A stretch of DNA of 64,000 nt from Henricia sp. BOLD:AAB3569. Its lineage: Eukaryota > Echinodermata > Asteroidea > Spinulosida > Echinasteridae. Of the stretch, positions 53,201 through 63,853 are shown one piece after another. Made by a program: the position numbers and the translations under genes. How positions within the stretch are numbered: the stretch's first letter is position 1; each line of letters begins with the position of its first letter. The DNA is taken from contig JBBELK010000534.1 in NCBI GenBank assembly GCA_037783545.1, forward strand, positions 868,001 to 932,000, written 5' to 3'. The notes under the pieces are model-generated. The model ran no database searches. It was given only the letters and a program-made list of their open reading frames with translations, and had not been told where the DNA came from.

Positions 53201-53562
53201 TTTTGTGATGATGTATCACCGGTCTCGTCAAAAATACCACGCCCATTTGAAAAAAAGTTGGGACACGCCCTATCTTTTATGATTGTCCCATGATTAATTG
53301 GTAGTTTATTGCACAGTTTATGAATAATAACTAATCTTGCTATAAATGTCCGATTCCTATTTCGGGGGCAAACAAAGTGTAACTGCACTTCGAGGTGAAA
53401 GGACTGCTGCAGTGTAAAATTTCGTTGCCTTTTAGTTTGGATCATTTATTTTTTTCAAGTTTTCTGAAGTATTACTGCATCTATGTGGCTGAGATTTTTT
53501 TCGACCTATGCTTTCACTGTATAGTGGAAACCACACCGTTTTTAACAGTTTACCAATAAAAT

Positions 53563-53876
53563 GGATTTCGTTCTTGCCGATGACAATGATATAAAATACC
53601 TCCCAAAATACTATTCATTAGAAGAAAACATTTATGTGGAAGCAAAAAGGTTGGTGTAATCATGGTGTAATTACTGCGCTGCTTTGAATGGATAAATTAG
53701 TTTACAAAACATCAGTGGTTTTGACGATATCCTTGAAAATATACGGATTGAGAGCGAGACATTTCAGAATGGTAATGAGAAAAATATACCAAATTACCAA
53801 ACACCCGGCCGTGGGGATGAGGGGGTTGGGGGCGGCGGGGTACTGATCTGGACACACTTTTTTAACTACATGATAA
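53563..53876 (+). mobile_element. TTAA MITE, family D copy 5
   Basis: aaaatggatttcgttcttgc begins it (left end lost). Then come aaaatacctcccaaaatact, atgtggaagcaaaaaggttg, cgatatccttgaaaatatac, ggattgagagcgag, ending in ctggacacacttttttaa. Confidence 0.72.
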
Positions 53877-53879
53877 TTT

Positions 53880-54640
53880 TTATAGTTTCGAAGCGAATTC
53901 ATATTTAGTTTGTGTTAAACGTTTTTTAAAAGGTATATCCAACAAGTTTGATTCTAACTGTAATTTGGACGCACCCTAGGCCTAGTATATGTGAGTCACT
54001 CCATGTCCAATCTGAACACCCATGTGTCTGTCTGGTAAGGGCAGCAACTGCATATCAAGGGTGGAGATCGGGGAGGGGTAATATTCTGTCTGGTATGGGG
54101 GTGACTAGCCCGTTTTGGGGAGAGTTCATAAGAACAAATTGCGGACATTTGCTCGGGGAGCCTTATACGAAAACGGGACAATCACGGCTAAACGGGCACT
54201 CTCCCTAATTTTCCTCTCTTACTAAAAACGAAAAAGTAATGATGTGTACCTACCCAGATCGCTAAACATTTAAAAGTGTAAAGGACAATTTTTTTGTTGG
54301 ATACATTTTTATATTTCGTCACATCCAGGAAAATAGGGCTTGTTTTCCGATTGAAAAATAATATTGGTGCAAATGCTAAAAGGGCGGGGGCTTTATACTT
54401 GAGGAGGTCAACACGAATTTGGGCAGTTTTCCGGCCGGGGGTCAGCGCATTAAATCAAATAGAATGGCAAAATCACACAGAACTGTTTATCGTTCTTCCA
54501 CTGCCAAATCGCATGTTGAAAGATAGCTGAAAATAATCTCTTTACTCAGAAATTGTCTTGATTGGTGAATTAGAGGAAAATGTTTTTTGATCGAAAGTTG
54601 AGTGCTTTAATTTTGTTTTACCGTAAAGCAACGGCATGTA
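53880..54640. other. unassigned, upstream of Ric
   Basis: gggagagttcataagaaca / cgggcactctccc is a weak inverted pair at 54117-54205. No exon is supported. Confidence 0.4.
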
Positions 54641-54648
54641 AAGATTAT

Positions 54649-55136
54649 CAGGGCTGTAGTCGAGTCCCCACTGTCCGAGTCCGAGTCATTGGTGTCCGAG
54701 TCCGAGTCCGAGTCCTTATTTCAATTTCAAGTGCAAGTGTCATTGATCGTGCCTGTGATTTTTAGCAGTTTGTACGTTTGCTTCAGGCAAAGATAAATGT
54801 TTCTTTGGGAGGTGAGATACATTTCGAGTGCTCAAAATTATTTTAAGCGGTAGAAATTATTTATTTTACATTCTCAGAATTGTATTTCAATACTTTCGGC
54901 CCCAAAATAAATTACAATAGACACGTCAAATAATTTTCGGTGCCTGTATAATGTACTTTTTGTAAAATATTGTATATTTATTTTTTTCACTGGACTCGGA
55001 TGGACTCGGCCCAAATATCGGAGTCCTTACCGCCCGAGTCCGAGTCCGAGTCCTGACTAGCCGAGTCCGAGTCCTTGAAAATTGGGACTCGAGTCCGGAC
55101 TCGAGTCCAAGTCCGGACTCGAGTCCTACAGCGTTG
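54649..55136. mobile_element. hAT-like MITE X made of GAGTCC words
   Basis: The exact 8-bp duplication AAGATTAT lies at 54641-54648 and 55137-55144. Inverted ends: cagggctgtagtcgagtcc and ggactcgagtcctacagcg. Both end regions are built from repeated gtccgagtccgagtcc / ggactcgg hexamers, while the middle is AT-rich. Confidence 0.9.
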
Positions 55137-55144
55137 AAGATTAT

Positions 55145-56465
55145 ACTATTTATTTCAAAGGGGCGTATATGCTTGAGAAATGCACATACTTATAGTAGCT
55201 AGTATGTGTTGTAACATTTTACAGTTTGTCGTAATTTTAAGATGGGACGTACGTACACACGTACAGCCCTTGATTTTAAGGTGGATGTGCAACGTGGCTA
55301 CATGTCATGTATGTCGTTCATTAGTCACATAAAACGTTAGTTATAGGTTTTCTCTTTCAGTTTAACAGAGTACATCCCCGTTTCAGATGCATTCGTTTTA
55401 GCGCAAATTTGAACGCAGTTTAGGATCGTCCTTCAATTATTTAAAGAGAGCATTCAATTTGGTTTTTCTAGCACGCAATCGGGAAAATTACGCACTCAAA
55501 TCTAGTATACGCATTCAATCTTGAAAAACCAGCGAAAATCATTCAAATTCACCCATGCCCCCAGCTTGTGCTGAATTGAATGAAGATGCAATGCTTTGTA
55601 TTTGAAATTCTAATTGTATGACGCAAATTCTAATCTGGATGTCTTAGCTAACAATTAAATGTGAATGTCCTTTAATGACGAAATTGAATAACGTGCAAAT
55701 GGTTAGCCTAAAAACCAGAGAAATTGCGTCCTGATCAAAATCACTTGAATACATTTCTAATGAATTCGAACAAAAAACCTGTAGTAATATTTGATTATGT
55801 TAAGTCAAAGTGACAAATTAATGTTACTTTGTGAAATTGTGACAGTCTAGCCTACATAGGGGGCAATGACTTCGTTCAATTTCTTGAAAGCGTGGTCACA
55901 GTTTTTTATAATAACATCTCTTCATGAGCCACTCTTGTCGATGAGGGCGGTGTTTAACATTTGCGGTTGACTAATGGCTGCGTCCGACGAGTGGTATGCA
56001 TGGTGCCGGAGTATTAAACCTTTGAGCGTAATACTAATCGCTTAGCCCTACCAGTTTCCCCACACCTTCCCCGTTGAAAGCAGGTGTTTCTTCTGGTGAG
56101 TGGGGCGGGGATGGGGTAGGGGAAGAGCACCCCCTCCCCGTTGTCGGTTCCACAGGTTCTCCCAACAAAACAATCCCGATATGCCTCCTTTTCCGCGCTC
56201 TTTTGCTCAAAAAGAAATTTATTGGTTTGGCTATGGATTGAAAATAAATTGGAAATGTTCATGCTTACTTATTTATTTTATTTGCATATTCCGTCTCTAG
56301 TCAACATAATTACAATAGTAAATCGTTTTTAAAAACAAATACATTTTGTTTTTACAAAAACTGCATGCCTGAAATGAAGTCAAAAAGGCTAAAAACGAAC
56401 ATGGCTCCTAAAAAAAACCGAATCATGGCTCTCAAGTTCCCAACTATTGAGGAAGACATGATTGG
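55145..56465. other. unassigned, attcaaat-rich
   Basis: Between 55430 and 55740 variants of acgcattcaaattctaat recur, resembling the degenerate style of the 1-440 repeat. Elsewhere nothing recognisable. Confidence 0.4.
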
Positions 56466-56545
56466 AAAACCTTTCAAATAGGAACAACAGCATCACATAA
56501 CTGAAGAAGAATGTTGATTAAACTGCCTTGTATAATTTTCAGCAG

Positions 56546-56724
56546 TAATAGACAGCCGAAGTGTGTCCTACGTTGCCATGGTAATTGGCTCTAGACATTG
56601 TGGCCGTCGGAAAAAGTACCATTACAAAAGCACGGGGACACGGTTCAGTGATTATTAGTGTAGAGCCATTGCCTGGGCAACTAACAAAAGATGACGTATT
56701 TACTTCGGCAGTCTACACTCATGC
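56546..56724. mobile_element. family G repeat, copy 4 (clear inverted ends)
   Basis: tagacagccgaagt at the left and acttcggcagtcta at the right. Inside are ggctctagacattgtggcc, gtgtagagccattgcctggg. About 178 bp. Confidence 0.75.
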
Positions 56725-56775
56725 AATTTTTTTTTGTGTTGAATGAATGGTAAAAAAAATGTCTGCAGGCAATTT

Positions 56776-57283
56776 GTAAAGGCAGTAATCTCGAAAATCA
56801 GAATTGTTCACAGATTTATGCCTAACTTACACAATATAAACATGATGACCATAGAAAACTTCCCCTGAAATGGTTTTGTCTGAAGTGCTATAGTCTTTGA
56901 GAAATGAGTAAAACAATTAGTTTTCGTCTCATGAGACGAAAATTCAATTCGCCCCAAAACCATTTCGCTCAAGTGCCATTTCGCCCCAAACCACTTCGCC
57001 TGAGTGCCATTTCGCCCCAAATTACTTCGTCCAAACAATACATCGCCCAAATGCCACTTCGCCCCAAAACCACTTCGTGCACAGGCCGTGGTTCAGGGCG
57101 AAATGGTTCAGGGCGAAGTGGTTTTGAGGCGAAATGACTGCAAACCCTTTTTTGACTGTTTTCTCAAAAGTTACACGAGCTACGGAGCTGGTTTTTGCTC
57201 AGGTTGGTTTTAATTATGCATATCTTCAATCACACAGGGAAATAAAACTATTTGTAACAGTTTACCAATCATGTGTACTTTAC
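56776..57283 (+). mobile_element. TTAA MITE, family A copy 6
   Basis: gtaaaggcagtaatctcgaa begins it and accaatcatgtgtacttta ends it. It is otherwise very close to A5 in the alternating tract. The TTAA sites have decayed to GTAA/TTTA. Confidence 0.85.
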
Positions 57284-57316
57284 ACACGGTGTTTTTTTAC
57301 TATTGCTATCGACACT

Positions 57317-57763
57317 AATGCATAGTTCCGACCTGTCAATCAACCGAACCCGCCGACCAATCACAACAGAGCTAGCAGACGGCGCCCACAGGTCAAAGTG
57401 CATTGCCTCACAAACCAACATCACGCGATTTTCTGCCCATACGTTGTATGTGGTGTTCCGGGTGAATTTTTGGTTTCAAGGCCTAGCAATTCAAGGTTTC
57501 AAGGTTTAAGGTTCAAAGGTAAGAAAGCGAATTGTTATGAATATGACATCTCTGTATCACTGGCCTTTTACTAAGTGCGTACTACAGTAACTGTCGACCC
57601 TGAAACATTAATACCTTTGAGTTCTCTCCAATGAATCTGTGCTTTCCGTTGAAAGTCCCATTGGTCTGTGCAGTGTGTGTCGCCATTTTGAAGATAGCGT
57701 GTGAGGCATAGCAACAATATCCAAGGGGGCGGGGTTAATTAGGCAATCTCGGAACTATGCATT
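57317..57763. mobile_element. MITE M, aatgcatagttccga ends
   Basis: The 15-bp perfect inverted ends aatgcatagttccga / tcggaactatgcatt bound 447 bp. The interior includes gaacccgccgaccaatcaca and ttgtgtcgccattttgaa-like words (tgtcgccattttgaag). Inserted in a B copy. Confidence 0.82.
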
Positions 57764-57879
57764 TCCTTGTCAACTCATGAAGTAAATGATGCAATTGGGC
57801 TTTTAAAGATAGATTATTTACAGGATTGGAAAAATGTCAGAAACAGTCATTAATGTGACATTGTTCTGCATAGTACCGC

Positions 57880-58430
57880 GACCCTTCAAAAATGTCCCCG
57901 GAAAATTTCCCCACGTGGTCTGAAGAAATGCACCTGTGAACTCAGCCAAACTTGAAGCGCGCCACCTAGCGTCCCATTAATGAATAATGAACTAAATCGA
58001 TCACGACGCGCCGAGTCCCCACGGGGCCGCTTCAGCATTTGCTCTGACAAGAAATTGCATTATGAGCCGTTTCATCGGTAGATGCGTTGCGCACAGGCGA
58101 AACAAGAAGCGTTGTTGCATCGCATCAACATCAGATGCTCACACACAAAGCAAGGAGGAAGGAAAAATAAAAAATACATCGGTCTTAGGAATTACTTGCA
58201 TCTCAAAACACCGTGGACTGGTTTAAGAGAGGGACAATTTCTCCTTACAAGACCGGAGTGAGAATATTTTCGAATCTGAAAGGAAAAGATTGAGGGAAAA
58301 GATGGAAGAAATGTTGTAGGATGTTGGAGATTCGTGGACAGCTGTGACGATTTTGGTTGTATAACGAGCGGAGGTTCAGCGAGGCGGTTTTAAAGCGACA
58401 TGGGGAGAGAAAATTATCAACGTGAGTATT
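57880..58430 (+). other. unique region; candidate first exon of another gene
   Basis: No repeat family is seen. An ATG at 58400 (gcgacATGGGG) opens MGRENYQ and runs into AAC|gtgagt at 58422, a good donor. The 350 bases before it look like a 5' UTR (unique, mixed composition). The gene and the next exon cannot be identified. It could also be an alternative non-coding exon or chance. Confidence 0.25.
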
Positions 58431-58574
58431 TTTCGTGTATTTGCAATGGCTTGTTTTTGGAATGGGTTTTTGTGTAAAAGCATGAGCAAAGATTTTAATA
58501 ATGTTTTTTTTAATTTTTTTTTATTTACCAAGTCAACAACATGATCGGAGCCAATAGAGCTTTTGCACCGGCGG

Positions 58575-58690
58575 TTATGTCAGAGGGCAGGCTTTCATAT
58601 TTAAATTATGTGACAATAGATCCAAAAAGTGACTACTCGTGCTTGACGTACTGTGACTGCCCCCCTGTCATGGCCGCCGTGCAAAGGCTC
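58575..58690 (-). repeat. family F repeat, copy 3 (inverted)
   Basis: aaattatgtgacaatagatc, agtgactactcgtgcttgac, tgtcatggccgccgtgc. Confidence 0.7.
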
Positions 58691-58811
58691 TATTGGAGAT
58701 TGGTATACTTAATTGAGAGAGTATGATGAAGAAATGTTCAGTTTTATAGGTCTGTGGTGGTAACCCCACAGAGAAGCATGTGGAGAAACCCTACGCAGTG
58801 GCGTCGCCAAA

Positions 58812-58982
58812 AGGGGAGCGAAGTGATTACGTCATGTTTTGTTAGTTGCCCAGGCAATGGCTCTACACTAAAAATCACTGAACCGTATCACTGTGCTTTT
58901 GCAATGGTACTTTTTCTGACGGCCATGATGTTTAGAGCCAATTACCATGGCAACATACGTCACACTAAGGCTGTCTATAGGA
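58812..58982. mobile_element. family G repeat, copy 5
   Basis: gttagttgcccaggcaatgg, ctctacactaaaaatcactg, aaccgt ... gagccaattaccatggcaac, aaggctgtctat. Inverted relative to 56546-56724. Confidence 0.7.
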
Positions 58983-59169
58983 AAGGTGTGAACGTCCCCG
59001 AAGTGTTGTTTGCCCCGCTCCCTTCCCCCTTGCCCACGGAATGAAATTTGAGTTTTGAAAAACTGCGTAACTATGTAAGCTGCTTTGGAGGAATTAGTTT
59101 GCCCCCTCAAGTTTTTTCCCAGTCTTTGACCCCCACTTTTGATAAAAGTCTGGGTGTCCTTTGGTGAAC

Positions 59170-59463
59170 ATAATGCACCTTTCAAAGGCTGTCCCCCCGC
59201 GGGCCACACCACCTAGGAGGTGGGGATTGTCACAGGTTCGCGTGACAAAATCTCCACCCCGGAGCAAACATTAGGTGACAAAAATCCCCATGCACCAGTG
59301 GGTGTAAAACATGCGCGTCTTGCTATCAGATGCGCAGACATTTTTATTTTAATGGGTCAAAATATCCACCCTGGGGCATGAAAAACGTGACCACACCCCC
59401 ACCTAGGGGGTGGGGTAGCGAGGTTGGGTGGATCGTGGAGGAAACAATCGAAAGGTGCTTTAT
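59170..59463 (-). mobile_element. MITE family Y, copy 3 (inverted)
   Basis: taatgcacctttcaaaggct begins it. The internal words aaaaatccccatgcac, ctggggcatgaaaaacgtga and ccacctagggggtggggtag are the inverse of Y2. It ends aacaatcgaaaggtgcttta. Confidence 0.75.
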
Positions 59464-59483
59464 ACTGGAACTCTACAAACGAC

Positions 59484-59778
59484 ATAATGCACCTATCAAT
59501 TGTTTTCCCCACCCCTCCCCACTCCCCGCGCTGCCCCACCCCCTAGGTGGGGGTTTGGTCACGTTTTTCATGCCCCAGGGTGGGGCATTTGACCCATTTT
59601 CTGTGCATTTTTTGCGCATGTTTTGCACCCGAGGGTGGGGATTTTTGTCACCTAAATGTTGCCCCAGGGGTGGGGATTTTGTCACGCAAAAAGTGACAAT
59701 CCCCACCTCTTAGGTGGGGTAGCCCGGGGGGTGGGGGGTTGGGGGGAGGGGTGGGGGAAACTGTTGATAGGTGCATAA
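59484..59778 (+). mobile_element. MITE family Y, copy 2 (intact)
   Basis: taatgcacctatcaattgtt and, inverted, aactgttgataggtgcataa bound 295 bp. The body alternates ccccaccccctaggtggggg, tgccccagggtggggca, cccgagggtggggat, each a small palindrome. Y3 lies 20 bases upstream in the opposite direction and K1 starts 4 bases downstream. Confidence 0.85.
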
Positions 59779-59781
59779 CTT

Positions 59782-60322
59782 TTAAAGGCCCACTTCATCA
59801 CTTGCAATGACCCCAAAAGTTAATTAACGAGTTGACAGGGAAACCTTACTCAGAGTAAAGATTTAACTGGTAACAACTATCCAATGAAATGTTTCCGCCC
59901 GGGATGATATCATTTTACCAGAAAAAAAGTCCATGAGGATGAAATTATTTAGATCGTTTGCAAACGATTTAATTCTCATCTGGGCTGTCCGAAATCGGCG
60001 CTGTAGGCATATGTACTGCGTGTGTGCTGTTCCAACGCCATGCATTTTTTATTGCATCGTGTAGGTCGCGCAAGCAGTATATGACGCGCGCCATAGAGTG
60101 CATGGCGCGAGCCACAGAGTACTCGACCGACTGAGAACGAATATTTGAAACACCCAGCCATGACGGGTAAAACGCATATATGGATTTTCATGTTTTTAGA
60201 AGACGTGTTACATTTGACAGAGCTGAAATTTCATCGGATGAGTTTGTTGATGTCTTTCTTTTGATTTATAATGGTTTTATTCACAGAATCGCTCAAAAAC
60301 AGATCATCTATAGGGCCTTTAA
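59782..60322 (+). mobile_element. TTAA MITE, family K copy 1
   Basis: ttaaaggcccacttcatcac ... agatcatctatagggccttt, aa, with TTAA at both ends. It matches K2 (21402-21927) in inverse order. Confidence 0.85.
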
Positions 60323-60334
60323 GCAAAGTGAAAA

Positions 60335-60450
60335 TTCAATAAAAATGTGCACAAAATTTATGTCCATGAGTTTGGGAAATCTAGATGCAGTGAAAAGCAA
60401 CTTGGCTCTACCGGGATTCGAACCGCGGACCTTCTGCTTAACGTGTAAAA
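60335..60450 (-). mobile_element. tRNA-derived SINE, copy 2 (inverted)
   Basis: On the - strand cacgttaagcagaaggtccg, cggttcgaatcccgg, tagagccaagttgcttttca, ctgcat. The same string with changes is at 27411-27500. The 202-codon frame at 60180-60788 spans this, K1 and family J, so it is not a gene. Confidence 0.7.
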
Positions 60451-60577
60451 TAAAGGTTATAAAAATACATCATTGGAACGTGCGTCCACCAAAAATTAAT
60501 CTATCAACTAAACAATTAATCCTTTTGCGTGTTCTGCATCATCGCATAAATAGTGTCTGGTGCATTGACGAACTTCC

Positions 60578-60740
60578 TTTCACATGCACACATAGTCCAC
60601 TTGACCAGACTAAAGTTTTATTGCTATGTGGTGCACGTGCGAAGTACAGAATCATTACCGTGTTCACCGTAGGAGAGAATGGCATAAAGCAACCATACTG
60701 TTGGTTCATAGGCAATGTCATGCACCATGTAGCAACGGCT
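60578..60740. repeat. dispersed repeat, family J copy 2
   Basis: tcacatgcacacatagtcca, cttgaccagactaaagtttt, attgctatgtggtgcacgtg ... gtcatgcaccatgtagca. Inverse of 34318-34495. Confidence 0.6.
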
Positions 60741-60948
60741 TATAGTATGCGATTTTCTAAACTGCACTTCCCATTTAAAAGTGAATAATTATGCAAATAG
60801 CCATTATGCAAATATTCACGCACAGGGATAATTCCCAACGTGTATGACTTTTAGTTAGCTGAAACGCCAAATTCGTCTACATGTATTTCTGAAAATGTAT
60901 ACTACCTTGTATCATGTTTATGCAAATTACTATACATATTCATGCTTT

Positions 60949-61200
60949 TACACTGCAAAAACCGTGGTGTTAAATTAACACCAGTGGTGTTGTCTTATAT
61001 AGATATATACCAAGCCTGGTGTTATGTTTTAACACCACAAGTATTAATTTTAACACCTAGGGTGTTAAAAATGATGCATTTATTCCAATTTAGGAATAAA
61101 AACTAACACCCATGGTGTTACATTTTAACACCAGACCTGGTATCTATATGAGACAACACCACTGGTGTTAATTGAACACCACAGTTTTTATTGCAGTGTA
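60949..61200. mobile_element. MITE V, tacactgcaaaaac ends and AACACC palindromes
   Basis: About 80-bp inverted arms begin tacactgcaaaaaccgtggt and end gtttttattgcagtgta. Within them aacaccagtggtgtt, itself a palindrome, and ggtgttaaa / tttaacacc words repeat. It is flanked by TA. Confidence 0.9.
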
Positions 61201-61490
61201 ACCGCATGTACGTAACCATATCTACATGTACGTAATCGTATACATGTATGTGGTCGTTCCGTGGGGAAACGGTTTAACATAAGCAGCGGCCGTCGGTGAA
61301 TTCTCAATGAGATCGGAGTGAATTCCGAGGTGCAAATTCTAATGAATTCGGAACTCGGCTTTTGATGAATTTAATCATGTCTTCGGCTGAGACGGCTTTA
61401 ATTAAAACCGACGTAAAGGCCAGCCTTGAATATTTTAAGGCCTCACTTGGTCATTTAAAGCGACACAAAATTTTACTCTAAAACTTATAT
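61201..61490. other. unique stretch
   Basis: gagtgaattccgaggtgcaa, attctaatgaattcggaact forms a loose inverted pair. tttaatcatg and ctttaattaaaac words occur. The role is unknown. Confidence 0.3.
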
Positions 61491-61496
61491 TACGGC

Positions 61497-61836
61497 CTTT
61501 AAAGGCCCATTGTATCATTTGCAATGACCCAATTTTGTTTTTCATGAGTTGACAAGAAAAACCTTACTCAAAGTGTTGATAGCAATGGTAACAAACACCA
61601 CATGAATTTATTTACGTCCAAAATGGTATTTCATGTTGGAAATTGACAACCGAATGTGTGTTTCTTTTTACCATTTACTTGTACACAAAATCCATATATA
61701 GATTTTCAAGGTTTTCTGAAGCACTGATGCATCTATGTAGCTAAAATTTCTTCAGGCTAGTTTACCAACATTCTTCCTTAGATATTCCACAAATTTGCAA
61801 AAAGTTATATCTTGCGAATGATACATAGGCCTTTAA
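61497..61836 (-). mobile_element. TTAA MITE, family B' reference copy
   Basis: tttaaaggcccattgtatca, tttgcaatgaccc ... ttgatagcaatggtaacaaa, caccacatgaattta ... gtttaccaacattcttcctt, tgcgaatgatacataggcct, ttaaa. 340 bp, both ends intact. Confidence 0.88.
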
Positions 61837-61839
61837 ACA

Positions 61840-62460
61840 TTGTTATCCGTAATGAAAACGTACACAACACACACGTAATTAAAACACATGCCTGCCGAGT
61901 ACTATTATATTACAGGACTTCAGGCACCAAAAATAGAATCTGAAATAAGATAGAAAAATTCTGCTTTGTTCGCGCTTTTATACAAGCGCTAGGCTGTGAT
62001 TTCATTAGCTTTGTTGGTTTTTGAATTAAGGAATGGCATTGGCCAGTACAGTCGAGGTGCAAAATGCCAATGTCCGGCACGCGGGCGTGAAATTTAATTT
62101 GTTTGGCGCCAATGCAAGTAATACATTTTATCAGAATGGAAAGAAGTGATACGGAAGCCCAAAGTGGGTATATCAGACTTTGAAAATCCTAAGGGTTTTT
62201 ATTTTTTGAAAAGGTATTGACAAATTTTAAATTAGTATATACCGACAGCCTCGTTTCAGATGATGCTGAAGTTATTACGTCACGCGTCTGTTCGAATTAG
62301 CACTGGTCCGTTGGCCAAATGACAGTTGAAATTGTTTCGGGCCAGTTGGAAAGCCTCCCCAAATGGTCCGCCTGGCCAGTTGATATAAATCCGACCCATG
62401 CCGTAACTCACACATTGTCTTACCCTGCTAAAAAATATGCATTAGGTAGGGTATTTCCCT
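61840..62460. other. unassigned
   Basis: No exon or clear repeat ends. Words such as tggccagttgatat (62370) belong to the ggccagttgg repeat that continues to 62640. Confidence 0.4.
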
Positions 62461-62464
62461 GTTT

Positions 62465-62640
62465 ATTCACTGGTTAAATCAAACAACTAGCTGTGAGTTA
62501 TTAAAAAAAGTAAAGAAATACAAATAAAGAAATTTGAACCGGGCCACTTGAAATGCCGACGGCCGGGCCAGTAAAGACTGACGCCAACTGGCCCTGTTGG
62601 CTAATTGGGGAAAACATTAAAGGCAAACACTGCTGAGTCT
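62465..62640 (-). repeat. dispersed repeat (inverse of 2754-2945)
   Basis: aaacaactagctgtgagtta, aaccgggccacttgaaatgc, cgacgg, gccaactggccctgttggc. Confidence 0.55.
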
Positions 62641-62689
62641 CTAGTTCACTTGCAAATATTATCACAAAAGAAAGCACTGAAACCACACA

Positions 62690-63002
62690 CCCCCATTTTT
62701 CCCATGGGTGCCGAGATTTTGATACCATATCATTTGTCATTTTTCTCATTACCATTCTGAAATTTCACGCTCTCATTCCGTATATTTTCATTGATATCGT
62801 TGACAAAACTACCGATGTTTTGTAAACTAATTTATCCGGTTCCATAAAGCAGTGTGCAGTGATTACACCAACCTTTTTGCTTCTACATCCAATTGGAGAT
62901 TGCAAATTTCCTGTTTTGTTTCTCCTATGCTTGTGTATTTTGTGTAATTGTTCGGTTAAAACGAAATCCATTTTCTTGAAAAAATCTGAACAAGCTCCAT
63001 AA
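62690..63002 (-). mobile_element. TTAA MITE, family D copy 6 (inverted)
   Basis: ttttcccatgggtgccgaga, gataccatatcatttgtcat, accgatgttttgtaaactaa, ttggagattgcaaatttcct, cgaaatccattttcttg, gaacaagctcc. Confidence 0.78.
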
Positions 63003-63289
63003 ACAGAGGGTAGTGTTAGAAACGCTAACTATCCTCAAATTAAACGTGTACCAACTTCCCTTTAATATATTTTCTTTCGTCTCGTTTTCTCAGCGTCTTA
63101 AGATCGATTCTCTGTTTCGTTCCACGAGAGACTCTGAAATGTGTCTAGCACGTCTGATTTTGAAGTTTTTAATTTTCCACGAGATCTCGGGTCTTGTTTC
63201 TGACAGCGGCTCGTTCGTTACATGCATAATCTATGCAGTCTGAGACGGGACCAAGCCGGTGTCTCTGCTGTGCTGTGCGCTCGTATATC

Positions 63290-63535
63290 CTCTTCAAGCC
63301 CCGATGCATCTTTGGAATGACCCAAAATTTTATACATGAGTTTACAAGAAAAAAAACGTTGATAGTAACAACTGAAGGTGGTTTTTACCATTTACTTAAA
63401 ACACAAAAGCTTGCATGCATGTTTTGTTTTGTTTTGTTTTTAACAAGTTTTCTGAAGCACTGTCGCATCTATATGTAGCTGACATTTCTGCAGGCTATAG
63501 TTTACCAACATTCTTCTTTAGATATGTTAGGCCTA
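63290..63535 (-). mobile_element. family B' copy (shortened)
   Basis: aagccccgatgcatctttgg, aatgacccaaaattttatac ... gctgacatttctgcaggcta, tagtttaccaacattcttct, ttagatatgtta. Confidence 0.7.
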
Positions 63536-63853
63536 TGCCCTTATTCCAGGAATCAGTGAAAGGGTTTTAAAACTAGCATTAGAACTATCGCTTATTTAGC
63601 GTAACGGACATTGGCATTTATGTGAATTGATCCGATTCTTGCGTTATCAGAAATTATTTTGAAAATTGCATGTACTTTCAATGAGCACATTTCCACACAT
63701 TGGTAACTGCTAAGCATTGTCCTAAAAAATACACATGCACACACAGTGTAATTTTTACCGATTTATCTCAAATTTTAGCAAATTCGGGCTGAGCTTCATA
63801 ATATTTGCTCGTGTTTAGCTATACACGTTTGACGGTAATAGGTTCCTAATTTA

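Larger units (their letters stand above)
56470..57810 (+). mobile_element. family B copy carrying three nested elements
   Basis: Family B words appear in order at 56477-56545 (aacaacagcatcacataact, aactgccttgtataatttt), 56727-56775 (gtgttgaatgaatggtaaaa), 57284-57316 (ctattgctatcgacact) and 57764-57810 (ttccttgtcaactcatgaag, gggcttttaaag). The gaps are exactly the G, A6 and M elements. Small deletions accompany each junction. Confidence 0.8.

Noticed and set aside
52834..53445. 203-codon - strand frame starting at 53445
   Set aside because: Only the part from 53070 to 52905 aligns with Ric/RIT; the upstream portion is an unconserved open frame through promoter or 5' UTR.
60180..60788. 202-codon + strand frame
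   Set aside because: Crosses the right end of K1, a tRNA-derived SINE and family J; no coherent protein.
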